Assembly (NCBI RefSeq): GCF_001190945.1
Contig: NZ_CP011112.1
Span: 3,410,001-3,474,000, forward strand
Direction: 5' to 3'
Source: Luteipulveratus mongoliensis
Lineage (GTDB): Bacteria > Actinomycetota > Actinomycetes > Actinomycetales > Dermatophilaceae
DNA: 64,000 bases
Below, in pieces: positions 43,611 to 52,964 of the stretch (position 1 is the stretch's first letter; each line of letters begins with the position of its first letter). The position numbers were made by a program, and so were the translations under genes. The notes under the pieces are model-generated. The model did no database searches. It was given only the letters and a program-made list of their open reading frames with translations, and was not told the origin of the DNA.

Positions 43611-45062
43611 TCACGGTCCGTTCGCCGACGAACTGACCTTGCCCATCGCGTCCGTCGGAGCGCTCACGCCAGATGCAGCTCCTCGGTGCCAGTGGACGGT
43701 GAAGGGCGTGACAGTCGCGGTCAGGTTGTCGCGGTGGACGATGGCGTGGTGGCGGCGGCAGAGCAGGGCTGAGTTCAGCAGGCTGGTGCGGCCGCCGGCG
43801 TACCAGGGTTGGACGTGGTGGACCTCGCAGAAGCTGGGTGGCCGATCACAGCCAGGGAACGTGCAGCACCGGTCTCGGGCCACCACCGCTGCACGTAGTC
43901 CGTCCTTGACCAGGCGTTGCTCCCGGCCGACGTCCAACGGTTCAGAACGTGATCCCAGGACCATCGGGATGATGTCCGCATCGCAGGCCATCCGCCGGAT
44001 CGTGCCGGCATCGACCGTGTCACCCAGACTCGTCACCCCCAACCCACCCGCGCGGCCACGGTCGGCTCTGGCGGCGCCCGCCCTGGCGGCGCCCGCGCTG
44101 GGGTGTCCTGCGCCGGCAGCCCTGGTCCGAGCGTGCTCAGCGCGCAGGTCATCCAATCCCATCGTGACCACGAGCTTGGTCGTCGAACCGTGCGAGGTCG
44201 AGGCGTCCGTGGAAGTCGCCAGATCAATCAGGTCCATGAACGCATCCGCGCGACGCTTCCCCGGACTACGCGGATCCGGAGAAGACGCGCCCGTGTCCGG
44301 ATCAACCACCGGACGGGGACCAGCACCCGCCTGAACCGCAGCAACCAACCGCGCCGCGTTCCCCGGCGCCAAGTCCACGATGAACCGCCGCAAACCACCC
44401 GGCAGATCCGACCACGACAACTCCTCGACCCGCTCCAACGCCGCGTCCTGATCCTCGAGCTGGTCACCGGCATACGTCGCGACCAACCACCGCGACAGAT
44501 GCCGCAGCTCCTTAGCACCACCACCAGCCGCGGCCACCTGCACGAAGTACGCCAAACACTCCTGGCGCGCGAAACCCGGCAGCACCGGCAGGATCTTGCC
44601 CAGCTCCCGCAGACTCACCTGCGCCGCCCGCGCGCTACACGCCCCCGACGCGACCGCCTCCCGCAACAGCACGTTGTCAGGCTGATTCACAGCAGCAGCA
44701 ACAGTCGCGACCCGCGACGCCTCACCCGGCTCCAACCGCCCCGCATGCGCAGCAACCCACTGCGCCGGGCTGGCCGCCTGCGACTCCCGCACCACACCAC
44801 GCTCCAACGCCTCTGCCGTGGCCATCACCACACACGCCTGCACCCGATCAACAAGCACACCGAGCAGCTCCACCAACGGCGCCAGATCCGCCGAGCCGAC
44901 CTGATGCAACGCCGACGGCAACCCCTCCAACGCAACCACCGCGGCAGCAGCCGCAGACACCGCATCAGCCGCCGGCCCCGGCGGCACCCGAGACACCAAG
45001 GACTCCCCCGGCAGCGACTCGCCATCCGGGGACCCATCAGTGTCGTGCGCTGCCTCATCCAT
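43611..45062 (-). CDS. HNH endonuclease with DUF222 domain (13E12-type)
   Basis: The 483-residue protein has an N-terminal DUF222 domain (helical, about 30-330, with VVMATAEALERGVVRESQAASPAQWVAAHAGRLEPGEASRV and RFIVDLAPGNAARLVAAVQAG). A C-terminal HNH motif follows (VVARDRCCTFPGCDRPPSFCEVHHVQPWYAGGRTSLLNSALLCRRHHAIVHRD), with Cys pairs and His residues for zinc and catalysis. Such genes are often multicopy in actinobacteria; target and role are unclear. TACGGT (45069-45074) six bases before the ATG at 45062 suggests a leaderless mRNA. The upstream region carries DnaA-box-like sites. Confidence 0.9.
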   Translation of the reverse strand: MDEAAHDTDGSPDGESLPGESLVSRVPPGPAADAVSAAAAAVVALEGLPSALHQVGSADLAPLVELLGVLVDRVQACVVMATAEALERGVVRESQAASPAQWVAAHAGRLEPGEASRVATVAAAVNQPDNVLLREAVASGACSARAAQVSLRELGKILPVLPGFARQECLAYFVQVAAAGGGAKELRHLSRWLVATYAGDQLEDQDAALERVEELSWSDLPGGLRRFIVDLAPGNAARLVAAVQAGAGPRPVVDPDTGASSPDPRSPGKRRADAFMDLIDLATSTDASTSHGSTTKLVVTMGLDDLRAEHARTRAAGAGHPSAGAARAGAARADRGRAGGLGVTSLGDTVDAGTIRRMACDADIIPMVLGSRSEPLDVGREQRLVKDGLRAAVVARDRCCTFPGCDRPPSFCEVHHVQPWYAGGRTSLLNSALLCRRHHAIVHRDNLTATVTPFTVHWHRGAASGVSAPTDAMGKVSSSANGP

Positions 45063-45068
45063 ACTTCG

Positions 45069-45074
45069 ACCGTA
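45069..45074 (-). promoter_or_regulatory. -10 box of the HNH endonuclease gene, leaderless
   Basis: TACGGT ends six bases before the ATG at 45062. TTGCGA lies 18 bases further upstream as -35. Confidence 0.55.
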
Positions 45075-45149
45075 CAGGCGTTCGCATCGACGTCGCAAGG
45101 CCGACGGGCGTGAATCTTGTTTATTACCAGCATGATTCGCGGCTCCGAG

Positions 45150-45223
45150 TTATCCACATCCCCTCCCCGACGGCTCAGTCATCCACAGCCAGGCCGCCAG
45201 TCCAACGACACCCCTGTGGACAA
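45150..45223. promoter_or_regulatory. Cluster of three DnaA-box-like 9-mers
   Basis: TTATCCACA (45150-45158, plus), TCATCCACA (45179-45187, plus) and TTGTCCACA (45215-45223, minus) sit within 74 bases. An AT-rich patch (about 45113-45138) lies beside them. The first and third match DnaA-box consensus forms. The 295-base spacer 45063-45357 otherwise holds only the promoters of the flanking divergent genes. No replication genes are nearby, so this is not the main origin. Confidence 0.55.
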
Positions 45224-45318
45224 TCGCCGCACACCGCGACCCGCCAGGACCTCGCCGCCCACGCCGACATCGCGCCGCCCACGACATGCGTAACCCATCA
45301 ACAGATCGGCCGAACTGC

Positions 45319-45348
45319 TTGACGCTCCACCGGCGGCGCACCTAATGT
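45319..45348 (+). promoter_or_regulatory. Strong sigma-A-type promoter of the sugar ABC operon
   Basis: TTGACG (45319-45324), an 18-base spacer and TAATGT (45343-45348) form the best vegetative promoter in the window. The -10 ends nine bases before the GTG at 45358, so the leader is at most a few bases. Confidence 0.7.
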
Positions 45349-45357
45349 CCGGGCCTA

Positions 45358-47058
45358 GTGGGTAATCGATTTCACACCGGTGACCGCAACGACGCGGAGC
45401 CAGCAGCACCATCCGGTCCGGCCGATGGTGCGGCCGATCGCGCGGCCAAGGATGCGGCCAACGATCCGGCCGATAGCGCACCTCACGATGAAGTCCCCGA
45501 CGAGGTCTCCGGGTCCACTCCCCTCCTCCAGGTGCGCAGTCTCGGGAAATCGTTCCCTGGCGTACGCGCACTCAGCGACGTCTCCCTCGAGGTCGACCGC
45601 GGTCAGGTGCATGGCCTGCTCGGCGAGAACGGCGCGGGCAAGTCGACGCTGATCAACATCCTGTCCGGCGTGTTCCCCCACTACGACGGCCAGATCCTCA
45701 TCGACGGAGCGCCCGCCTCGATCCACAGCCCGTCCGATGCGCAGCGACTCGGCATCAGCACCATCCACCAAGAGCTCGGCCTCGTCCCCGACATGTCCGT
45801 CGCGGACAACATCTGGCTCGGCCGCGAGCGCACCCGCCCGTTCGGAGGTCTGCTCGACCGCGGCCGGTCCATCGCGGCGGCGCAGGAGCTGCTCGATCGC
45901 GTCGGGCTGACTGTCGACCCGCGCCGGCCCGTACGCCAGTGTCGCGTGGCCGAGCAGCAGCTCATCGAGGTCGCCAAGGCGCTGTCCATCGACGCCAAGG
46001 TGCTCATCATGGACGAGCCGACGTCGGCTCTGGCGGACGCCGAGGTACGCACCCTGCTGGCCGTCATCAAGCGGCTCACCGCCGAGGGCGTCGCCATCAT
46101 CTACATCTCGCACCGGCTCGATGAGCTGGACGAGGTGGCCGACACCGTCACGGTGCTGCGCGACGGCAGCAAGGTCGCCACCCAGCCGATGGCGGGCAGC
46201 TCACGTGAGGAGCTCGTACGACTCATGGTGGGCCGCGACATCGCGAACCTGACCAGGCGCACCCCCTCAGCAGCAACGGCCGAGCCGCGCCTCGTCGTAC
46301 GCGACCTCCGGCTCCAGCCCGACGCGCGCTCGGGGCGCGTCGCCCTCAACGGCGTGAGCCTGACCGTGGCGCCCGGCGAGATCGTGGGCCTCGCCGGCCT
46401 GATGGGCGCCGGACGTACGGAGACGCTGGAGGCGATCTTCGGCGCCTACCCGCTGCACGCGCAGCAGGGCGAGATGCTCCTCGACGGCACGCGCCACCGA
46501 CCGCACTCCCCCAAGGCGTCGATCCGCGCCGGAGTCGTCCTCGTCCCGGAGGACCGCAAGCAGCAGGGACTCGTGCTGCACCACAGCGTGCGGTTCAACA
46601 CCAGCCTCCCTTCGCTCAAGGACTTCCAGACGCTCGGCTGGGTGCACTCGCGCGCCGAACGCGCCGCCGTGCAGGACAAGGTCGATGAGCTCGGGGTCAA
46701 GACGACCAGCGTGCAGACCGAGGTCGGCACGCTCTCCGGTGGCAACCAGCAGAAGGTCGTGCTCGCCAAGTCGCTGCTCGTGCAGCCGACGGTGGTGCTG
46801 CTCGACGAGCCGACCCGCGGCATCGATGTGGGAGCGAAGGCGGAGATCTACGAGCTCGTCGATGCGCTGGCCGAGCAGGGCGTGAGCCTGATCGTGGCGT
46901 CCTCGGAGCTGCCCGAGCTGCTGCGCATGTGTGACCGGATCGTGGTGCTCTGCGAGGGCCGGGTGACCGACGACATCCCCGCGCAGGACGCCGACCAGGA
47001 ACGGATCATGCGGGCCGCGATGGCTCGCCAGAGCGTCGTGACAGGGAGTGCAGGATGA
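45358..47058 (+). CDS. Sugar ABC transporter ATP-binding protein (RbsA/MglA type, two ABC domains)
   Basis: 566 residues. An acidic, Ala-rich N-terminal extension of about 50 residues precedes two fused ATPase domains. The first has GENGAGKST, QCRVAEQQLIEVAKAL and VLIMDEPTSAL. The second is the degenerate type, with GLAGLMGAGRTETLEAIFG, LSGGNQQKVVLAKSL and VVLLDEPTRGIDVG. It energises import of a monosaccharide with the permease, which it overlaps by four bases. It starts with a GTG without Shine-Dalgarno, directly behind a strong promoter. Confidence 0.93.
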   Translation: MGNRFHTGDRNDAEPAAPSGPADGAADRAAKDAANDPADSAPHDEVPDEVSGSTPLLQVRSLGKSFPGVRALSDVSLEVDRGQVHGLLGENGAGKSTLINILSGVFPHYDGQILIDGAPASIHSPSDAQRLGISTIHQELGLVPDMSVADNIWLGRERTRPFGGLLDRGRSIAAAQELLDRVGLTVDPRRPVRQCRVAEQQLIEVAKALSIDAKVLIMDEPTSALADAEVRTLLAVIKRLTAEGVAIIYISHRLDELDEVADTVTVLRDGSKVATQPMAGSSREELVRLMVGRDIANLTRRTPSAATAEPRLVVRDLRLQPDARSGRVALNGVSLTVAPGEIVGLAGLMGAGRTETLEAIFGAYPLHAQQGEMLLDGTRHRPHSPKASIRAGVVLVPEDRKQQGLVLHHSVRFNTSLPSLKDFQTLGWVHSRAERAAVQDKVDELGVKTTSVQTEVGTLSGGNQQKVVLAKSLLVQPTVVLLDEPTRGIDVGAKAEIYELVDALAEQGVSLIVASSELPELLRMCDRIVVLCEGRVTDDIPAQDADQERIMRAAMARQSVVTGSAG

Positions 47059-48170
47059 CCGCGTCCTTCCGACGGGTGCTGCCCGTGCTCGGCTCGTTGC
47101 AGGGCTACATCGGGCTGATCCTCATCGTCGTGATCGGGATCTGGACCAAGGGCGAGCAGTTCGCCAACGCCGACAACATCACCAACGCGATCGGCTACTT
47201 CGCCCCGCGCGCGATCCTCGCGATCGGCATGACCCTCGTGATCATCGCCGCCGGCATCGACCTGTCGGTGGGCGCGCTGCTCGCCGTCGGCGGTACGACG
47301 TCGGCCCTCCTGCTCACCGACCACGGCCTGGCGCCGTGGGCCATCCTGCCGATCAGCATGGCGGTCTGCGCGGCGTTCGGCTTCGTCAACGGGGCCGGCA
47401 CGGCACTCCTGCGCATCCAGTCGTTCGTCATGACACTGGCGATGATGACCATCGCGCGCGGCATCGTGCGCGAGGCGAGTGACAACACCTCGATCGGCAC
47501 CACGCTCATCGACAAGAACGGCCAGGTCACCCCGGTGTCCAAGTCGTTCCAGAAGCTCGCGACACCCGGCAACAATCTGTTCGCCGGCACCGACATCCCC
47601 TTGATCGGGCGCGACGGGATCTACTTCCCGGTCATCGCCGTCATCGTCATCGCGATCATCTTCCAGCTCGTGCTCTCGAAGACGAAGTTCGGGCGACACG
47701 TGTACGCGGTGGGCGGGAACCCCACTGCCGCAAGGCTTTCCGGCGTCAACGTCACGTGGGTCATCATCGCCGTCTTCACGATCTCGGGACTGCTGGCCGG
47801 CGTCGCCGGACCCATCAACGCGGCGTACAACGCCTCGGCCGATCCCCAGGCAGGGCTCGGTTACGAGCTGGACGCGATCGCCGCAGTCGTCATCGGCGGC
47901 GCGAGCCTCGCGGGTGGTCGCGGCTCGGTGATCGGTACGTCGGTGGGCGCCTTGATCCTCACCTTCCTGGACAACGTCCTCGGCCTCAACAACGTCAGCG
48001 CCAACTGGCAGATGATCATCAAGGGCCTCATCGTCATCGCTGCTGTGGTCATCCAGCGGCCAGACCTGTTCACCGGCGCCGCTGAGCGCGCCCGCACCCG
48101 GATGCGCCGAGATCGCGCCCCCGACGAACCTGCACCAGACCAACCCACGTCACCCCCAGAACCGAGCTGA
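47055..48170 (+). CDS. Sugar ABC transporter permease (RbsC type)
   Basis: The 371-residue permease has about ten helices and the CUT2 family pattern: RAILAIGMTLVIIAAGIDLSVGALLAVGG, VYAVGGNPTAARLSGVNV, and YELDAIAAVVIGGASLAGGRGSVIGTSVGALILTFLDNVLGLNNV. The C-terminal 30 residues are charged and Pro-rich. It forms a homodimeric channel for the ATPase encoded just upstream. The substrate-binding gene follows after 48 bases. Confidence 0.93.
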   Translation: MTASFRRVLPVLGSLQGYIGLILIVVIGIWTKGEQFANADNITNAIGYFAPRAILAIGMTLVIIAAGIDLSVGALLAVGGTTSALLLTDHGLAPWAILPISMAVCAAFGFVNGAGTALLRIQSFVMTLAMMTIARGIVREASDNTSIGTTLIDKNGQVTPVSKSFQKLATPGNNLFAGTDIPLIGRDGIYFPVIAVIVIAIIFQLVLSKTKFGRHVYAVGGNPTAARLSGVNVTWVIIAVFTISGLLAGVAGPINAAYNASADPQAGLGYELDAIAAVVIGGASLAGGRGSVIGTSVGALILTFLDNVLGLNNVSANWQMIIKGLIVIAAVVIQRPDLFTGAAERARTRMRRDRAPDEPAPDQPTSPPEPS

Positions 48171-48218
48171 CCGGGGCCTTCCCGGGCTCGACTGCCCCCT
48201 CATGACAAAGGAGTCGTG

Positions 48219-49301
48219 ATGCACACCACGAAGCGGTCCATGGCAGGAGTCGTCGCACTGTCCGCGGCGCTCTCTCTCGCCGCCTGCAGCTCCTCAGCCC
48301 CCGGCGACGACAACTCGTCCGGCGCTGCAGCACCCTCCGCCCCAGCGGGCGGCAGCAGCAGCCCGGCCGGCGGCGGCGACGCCAGCCCGACGGACGGCAG
48401 CAAGACCGTCACCATGCCGAAGAAGAGCCAGTACGTCATCGGCTACTCGCAGTCGAACAACGCCGAGCCCTATCGCGCCCAGCTCAACAAGCAGCTGCAG
48501 TACTACGTGAAGCAGCACCCCAACCTGAAGCTCCTGCCGATCGCCGACGCCGCCCAGGACAGCTCACGGCAGGTCAGCCAGGTGCAGCAGTTCATCCAGC
48601 AGAAGGTCGACGTCCTGATCGTCTCGCCCAACGAGGCGAGCCCGCTGACGCCGCCGGTGCAGCAGGCCTGCAACGCCGGCATCAAGGTGATCGTGCTGGA
48701 TCGCAGCGTCAACACCAACTGCATGACGTCGTTCATCGGTGGCGACAACGTCGCGATCGGCAAGGCGGCCGGTGACCTGGCGGTCAAGCTGCTGCCGAGC
48801 GGCGGCAACGTCGTGGAGCTGCAGGGCATCTTGTCCAACCAGCCGCAGATCGACCGCGACAAGGGATTCAAGGACGCCATCGCGGCGAACCCGAAGATCA
48901 AGATCGTCAAGCACCAGGAAGCCAAGTGGCTCAAGGAGGACGCCACCAAGGTGATGCAGCAGTGGCTGCAGTCGGGCACCAAGGTCGACGTCGTGTACGC
49001 CCACAACGACCCCATGGCCCTGGGTGCCTATCTCGCCGCTGCTGGGCAGGGCAAGCAGAAGCAGATCAAGTTCATCGGCATCGACGGACTGGCCATCCCC
49101 GACGGCGGGATCCGGGCCGTCCAGCAGAACCAGCTGGCCGGCACCTTCGTCTACCCGACCGGCGCCAAGGAGGCCGTCGACACCATCACCAAGATGATCG
49201 CCGGCCAGCCGATCTCGTCCAAGCAGGTCCTCCCCACGACTCCGGTGACACCGCAGAACGCCGCCTCCCTGTACGCGCAGTACGACTTCTCCAAGAAGTG
49301 A
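48219..49301 (+). CDS. Sugar ABC transporter substrate-binding lipoprotein
   Basis: 360 residues. The lipoprotein signal has lipobox LAAC in VVALSAALSLAACSSS, followed by a 40-residue Ser/Gly/Pro linker. The Peripla_BP_4 fold begins YVIGYSQSNNAEPYRAQLNKQLQYYVKQHPNLKL and has QKVDVLIVSPNEASPLTPPVQQACNAGIKVIVLDRSVN and KFIGIDGLAIPDGG. It binds a sugar such as ribose, galactose, fructose or arabinose; the GH172 gene next to it favours a furanose. AAAGGAG precedes the ATG at 48219; a GTG one codon earlier is possible. Confidence 0.92.
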   Translation: MHTTKRSMAGVVALSAALSLAACSSSAPGDDNSSGAAAPSAPAGGSSSPAGGGDASPTDGSKTVTMPKKSQYVIGYSQSNNAEPYRAQLNKQLQYYVKQHPNLKLLPIADAAQDSSRQVSQVQQFIQQKVDVLIVSPNEASPLTPPVQQACNAGIKVIVLDRSVNTNCMTSFIGGDNVAIGKAAGDLAVKLLPSGGNVVELQGILSNQPQIDRDKGFKDAIAANPKIKIVKHQEAKWLKEDATKVMQQWLQSGTKVDVVYAHNDPMALGAYLAAAGQGKQKQIKFIGIDGLAIPDGGIRAVQQNQLAGTFVYPTGAKEAVDTITKMIAGQPISSKQVLPTTPVTPQNAASLYAQYDFSKK

Positions 49302-49307
49302 GCACCG

Positions 49308-51815
49308 ATGCGTACGCACCCTCGCAGCCGACGCCGCGCGGCCACCATCGCCGTGGCAGCCGTACTCGTGACGGCGCTGGGCAGCGCCGGCCCGGCGCCC
49401 GCCGCCACCCAGCCGAGCAGCCCTGATCGCAAGGGTCCGGTCGGCTGGGACACCTACCGTCACCTCGACCAGATCGGCACGCAGACCGCCGGCGTCGAGA
49501 CCAAGCAGTTCTCCAGCTTCGACCGAGCCGGCGGCAACGACGACGGGTTCGAGGGGACGTACAGCTGCCTGCGCACCGCGACCGACGGTTGCGTCATCGC
49601 CGAACGCGCCGGCGCCGGCGAGGTGGACTCGATCTGGTTCACCCGCGACGGCGGCGACGTCAGCCGGACCGGGTCGATCAAGGTCGAGCTCGACGGCAAG
49701 GTGGTGCTGAACGCGCCCGTGCAGGACGTCGTCGACGGCAAGATCGGCGGCGCCTTCGTGCAGCCCTTCGTCACCAACGCCGACCAGAGCTCCGGCGGCG
49801 TCAACATCCACGTGCCGATGACGTACCGCTCCTCGATGCGGGTCACCACGACCACCAATCCGCTCTTCTACCACGTCACCTACCGCACCTTCGCGGACTC
49901 CAAAGGCGTCAGCACCTTCGACCCGAAGGCTGTCCCGAACGACGTCCTGAAGACCTCTCGCACCTGGGGTCAGGCCGATCCCAAACCGGCCCGACAGGGC
50001 TCGACGACCGCCAAGCCGATCACCCTCAAGCCGGGCGCGTCCGCGGTCCTGGCCGACGCGTACGGCCCCGGTCAGGTCAGCGCGCTGCGTCTGCAGCTCC
50101 CGCAGATCGTCGGGCCCAAGACGATGCCCCTGATCGCTGATGACGGGCGCGCACACAAGGGCGACAGTCAGTTCACCGTCGCGATCAACCCGGACAACGA
50201 CGGCGTGCAGCTGAAGCGGCGCTTCGACGCCAACTCGGCTCAGGAGGTCGCCGACATCTACGTCGACGACGTCAAGGTCGGCCGCTGGCCGGCCACCGAC
50301 GACACCGCCGGGCACTGGTCGTACCAGACCTTCGATCTGCCGGCGAGCGCGACGAAGGGCAAGTCGAAGATCACCGTCCGCAACACCTTCGTGTCGGCGA
50401 CGATCGACTGGAACGAGTTCCACTACTGGGTCGACTCGGTGGTCGGTGGCGCGCCGGTCCGCACGGACGAGCTGGACGTCGGCCCCTCGCCGGCGGGCCT
50501 GGCGAGCGAGAAGGCGCACGACTACACGATCACCAACCAGACGTGGACCGGCACGCCCAACCAGACCGACCCGCCGCCGGACCTGAACGACCCGGCGATC
50601 CTGAAGTCGGCCGAGCTGTTGCGCGACGTCTACGTCCGCGCGACGTTCGACGGCAAGAAGACCGTCGAGTCGCCGCTCGGTGAGTTCTTCGGCTCAGGTC
50701 TGGTCGAAGGCAAGGTCAGCTCGCTGTTCTTCGCCATGGATCCCGCCCCCGGCGGGTGGTACTCGAGCTGGTGGCCGATGCCGTACGTCGGTCACGCCCG
50801 CATCGAGCTCGTCAACAAGTCCAAGCTCCCCCTCACATCGGGCCAGTCGCAGGTCACCACGAGTCGCGACGCGTCCGTCGTGCGGCGCCTGGTCGGCCCG
50901 CAGCCGACCTTGGGCTACTTCAACGCGACTCACCAGCGCGCTGACACGACCGAGGGCCGCGACTGGATGTTCTTGGACACCAAGGGAACTGGGCGATTCG
51001 TCGGTGTCAGTCACACCGCTCGGGGACACATCACCAGCGGCAACATCCGCGAGTACCTCGAAGGTGACGAGAGGGTGTACGCCGATGGCTCGGCCTCCCC
51101 TGCGCTGCATGGCACCGGGTCCGAGGACTTCTACGGCAGTGGCTGGTACTTCAACCGGACGACGTTCAGCACCCCGTTCAACGGGCTGTCGGGGATGCCC
51201 ACGCGTGGGCACGGGTGCGCCCAGCAGTGCGACTCCCCCTACCGCCTGATGATCGGCGACGCGGTGCCGTTCTCCTCGTCCCTCAAGTTCGGGATCGAGC
51301 ACGGGCCGGTCGACAACGCGGCGGCCGAGTACTCCTCGACGGCCTACTGGTACGGCTTCACCAACCAGCAGACCTCGAAGGTGACGGACACGCTCAACCT
51401 CGGCGATGCAGCCAGCCGTCAGACGCATCAGTACGACGGTGCGGCGCCAGGTGCGCCCCTCACCGCGACCTTCGAAGGCGACGACGACGGCGTACAGGTC
51501 GCCAAAGCCGTTGCGAGCGCTACGGATCCGGTGTCGTTCACGATGAAGGTCGATCGGACGAACCAAGGGGTGACGCTGCGGCGGACGAGTGACCAGGCGA
51601 ACGCGTACCAGTCAGCCGCGGTGAGCATCAACGGTCAGCCTGCCGGCACGTGGTTGCAGCCCCTCGGCAACACTCACCATCGGTGGCTGGACGACACCTT
51701 CCAGATCGATCCTGCGCTCACGCGTGGGCGTTCGTCGGTGCGCGTGACCATCACACCAACGGCCGGCGCAGCGGCCTGGACCGCCGCTGAGTACGCCGCC
51801 GATTCGGCTCGCTGA
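49308..51815 (+). CDS. Secreted GH172-family (DUF2961) glycoside hydrolase
   Basis: 835 residues. A Sec signal peptide ([25 protein letters not shown]) leads into a DUF2961 core: [31 protein letters not shown], and the active-site region [21 protein letters not shown] near residues 600-620. The C-terminal 150 residues form a beta-sandwich like the second jelly roll of the family. GH172 enzymes act on alpha-D-fructofuranosides and D-arabinofuranosides. It starts seven bases after the binding-protein gene, so enzyme and importer form one operon: outside cleavage, then uptake. Confidence 0.88.
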   Translation: MRTHPRSRRRAATIAVAAVLVTALGSAGPAPAATQPSSPDRKGPVGWDTYRHLDQIGTQTAGVETKQFSSFDRAGGNDDGFEGTYSCLRTATDGCVIAERAGAGEVDSIWFTRDGGDVSRTGSIKVELDGKVVLNAPVQDVVDGKIGGAFVQPFVTNADQSSGGVNIHVPMTYRSSMRVTTTTNPLFYHVTYRTFADSKGVSTFDPKAVPNDVLKTSRTWGQADPKPARQGSTTAKPITLKPGASAVLADAYGPGQVSALRLQLPQIVGPKTMPLIADDGRAHKGDSQFTVAINPDNDGVQLKRRFDANSAQEVADIYVDDVKVGRWPATDDTAGHWSYQTFDLPASATKGKSKITVRNTFVSATIDWNEFHYWVDSVVGGAPVRTDELDVGPSPAGLASEKAHDYTITNQTWTGTPNQTDPPPDLNDPAILKSAELLRDVYVRATFDGKKTVESPLGEFFGSGLVEGKVSSLFFAMDPAPGGWYSSWWPMPYVGHARIELVNKSKLPLTSGQSQVTTSRDASVVRRLVGPQPTLGYFNATHQRADTTEGRDWMFLDTKGTGRFVGVSHTARGHITSGNIREYLEGDERVYADGSASPALHGTGSEDFYGSGWYFNRTTFSTPFNGLSGMPTRGHGCAQQCDSPYRLMIGDAVPFSSSLKFGIEHGPVDNAAAEYSSTAYWYGFTNQQTSKVTDTLNLGDAASRQTHQYDGAAPGAPLTATFEGDDDGVQVAKAVASATDPVSFTMKVDRTNQGVTLRRTSDQANAYQSAAVSINGQPAGTWLQPLGNTHHRWLDDTFQIDPALTRGRSSVRVTITPTAGAAAWTAAEYAADSAR

Positions 51816-51839
51816 CCCGGGCTGCCTAGGGTGCTGGAC

Positions 51840-52640
51840 ATGACGACTCGCCCGGTTCGCATTGGTGTCCAGCTCAAGCCCCAGCACGCCGACTACGCCC
51901 AGATCCGCGACGCGGTCCGTCGCGCCGAGGATCTGGGCGTGGACATCGCGTTCAACTGGGACCACTTCTTCCCGCTGTCCGGAGGTCGCGACGGCAAGCA
52001 CTTCGAGTGCTGGACGATGCTCGGCGCATGGGCCGAGCAGACCAGCACCATCCAGATCGGCGCCCTCGTCACCTGCAACAGCTATCGCAACCCCGACCTG
52101 CTCGCCGACATGGCCCGCACGGTCGACCACATCAGTGACGGCCGACTGATCCTCGGCATCGGGTCGGGCTGGTTCGAGCACGACTACACCGAGTACGGCT
52201 ACGAGTTCGGCACCGCGGGGAGCCGGCTGGACGCCCTGGGCGAAGCACTCCCCCGCATCGAGGCGCGGCTGGACAACCTCAACCCGGCACCGATGCGCAA
52301 GATCCCCGTGCTCATCGGCGGCGGTGGCGAGAAGAAGACGCTGCGCTTCGTGGCGAAGCACGCCGACATCTGGCACACGTTCGCCGACGGTGACGAGCTG
52401 ACCCACAAGATCGGTGTTCTCAAGGGGCACTGCGAGGCGGTCGGCCGGGACTTCGACGAGATCGAGGTCTCGGTCAACCTCAGCGGTGACCCAGGGGCCA
52501 CCGAGACGCCCGAGGGGCACGGCGAGGAGCAGCGCGCACTGGGCGCGACGCTCTTCACCCTGGGGGTCGGTGGACCTGACTTCAACTTCGATGCGCTGAG
52601 CCGCTGGGTCGCCTGGCGCGACCAGGTCAACGCAGGCTGA
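51840..52640 (+). CDS. LLM-class F420-dependent oxidoreductase (paralogue 2)
   Basis: The 266-residue protein is very similar over its whole length to the product of 42293-43102 (MTTRPVRIGVQLKPQHADYAQIRDAVRRAEDLGVD; GIGSGWFEHDYTEYGYEFGTAGSRLD). The C-terminus differs most. The ATG at 51840 lies seven bases after the -10 TAGGGT (51827-51832), so although only 24 bases follow the GH172 stop it has its own leaderless promoter. The substrate is unknown. Confidence 0.9.
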   Translation: MTTRPVRIGVQLKPQHADYAQIRDAVRRAEDLGVDIAFNWDHFFPLSGGRDGKHFECWTMLGAWAEQTSTIQIGALVTCNSYRNPDLLADMARTVDHISDGRLILGIGSGWFEHDYTEYGYEFGTAGSRLDALGEALPRIEARLDNLNPAPMRKIPVLIGGGGEKKTLRFVAKHADIWHTFADGDELTHKIGVLKGHCEAVGRDFDEIEVSVNLSGDPGATETPEGHGEEQRALGATLFTLGVGGPDFNFDALSRWVAWRDQVNAG

Positions 52641-52650
52641 GCCCATCGCC

Positions 52651-52691
52651 GGTCGAGTAGCGCCGGAGCTTGCGGGGCGCGTATCGAGACC
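52651..52691. repeat. REP-like palindromic element
   Basis: GGTCGAGTAGCGC ... GCGCGTATCGAGACC has imperfect inverted arms around a short GC loop. From memory, elements of the type GGTCTCGATACG...TACTCGACC recur in intergenic regions of Micrococcales and Nocardioides. It follows the second LLM gene by 10 bases and may help terminate it. Only one copy was seen in this window. Confidence 0.5.
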
Positions 52692-52952
52692 CGCTCCGGA
52701 GCTCTCGGCCCGTTCGGTCCGGTCCGGTCCGATCCGGCCCGACGTGCGTACCCCGTCTACCTATCCCGGTCCGTCTCCGGCGTCATGCGGCGGACCGTGG
52801 CACGGACGTCGGATATGCAGGTCCGGCCGGACGTCCCACTCAGCAGTTGGGATGGCGTCGTTGCGGCCGACCTGAGTCCGCCTGATTCTTCATTCGCTAC
52901 GGTGACGGCGAAGGAACTCCCTGAACTCCCAGTCACACAACATTTCCGCCTC

Positions 52953-52958
52953 TAACGT
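52953..52958 (+). promoter_or_regulatory. -10 box of the lipoprotein gene, leaderless
   Basis: TAACGT ends six bases before the ATG at 52965, with no Shine-Dalgarno. Confidence 0.5.
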
Positions 52959-52964
52959 CCACTC

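Larger units (their letters stand above)
52641..52964. other. Intergenic region with REP-like element and CGGTC tandem tract
   Basis: This 324-base spacer holds the palindromic repeat at 52651-52691, a short tandem CGGTC tract (about 52715-52735) and, at its right end, the TAACGT -10 box of the lipoprotein gene (52953-52958). GC content drops after about 52880. No coding potential was recognised. Confidence 0.5.

Noticed and set aside
43591-43625. Direct repeat of GGTCCGTTCGC at the 3' end of the HNH gene
   Set aside because: Two short copies only; likely chance or small duplication without evident function.
44103-45113. 336-codon plus-strand frame opposite the HNH endonuclease, Arg/Gln-rich
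   Set aside because: Biased shadow composition, no ribosome-binding site, and the HNH gene has clear zinc and catalytic motifs.
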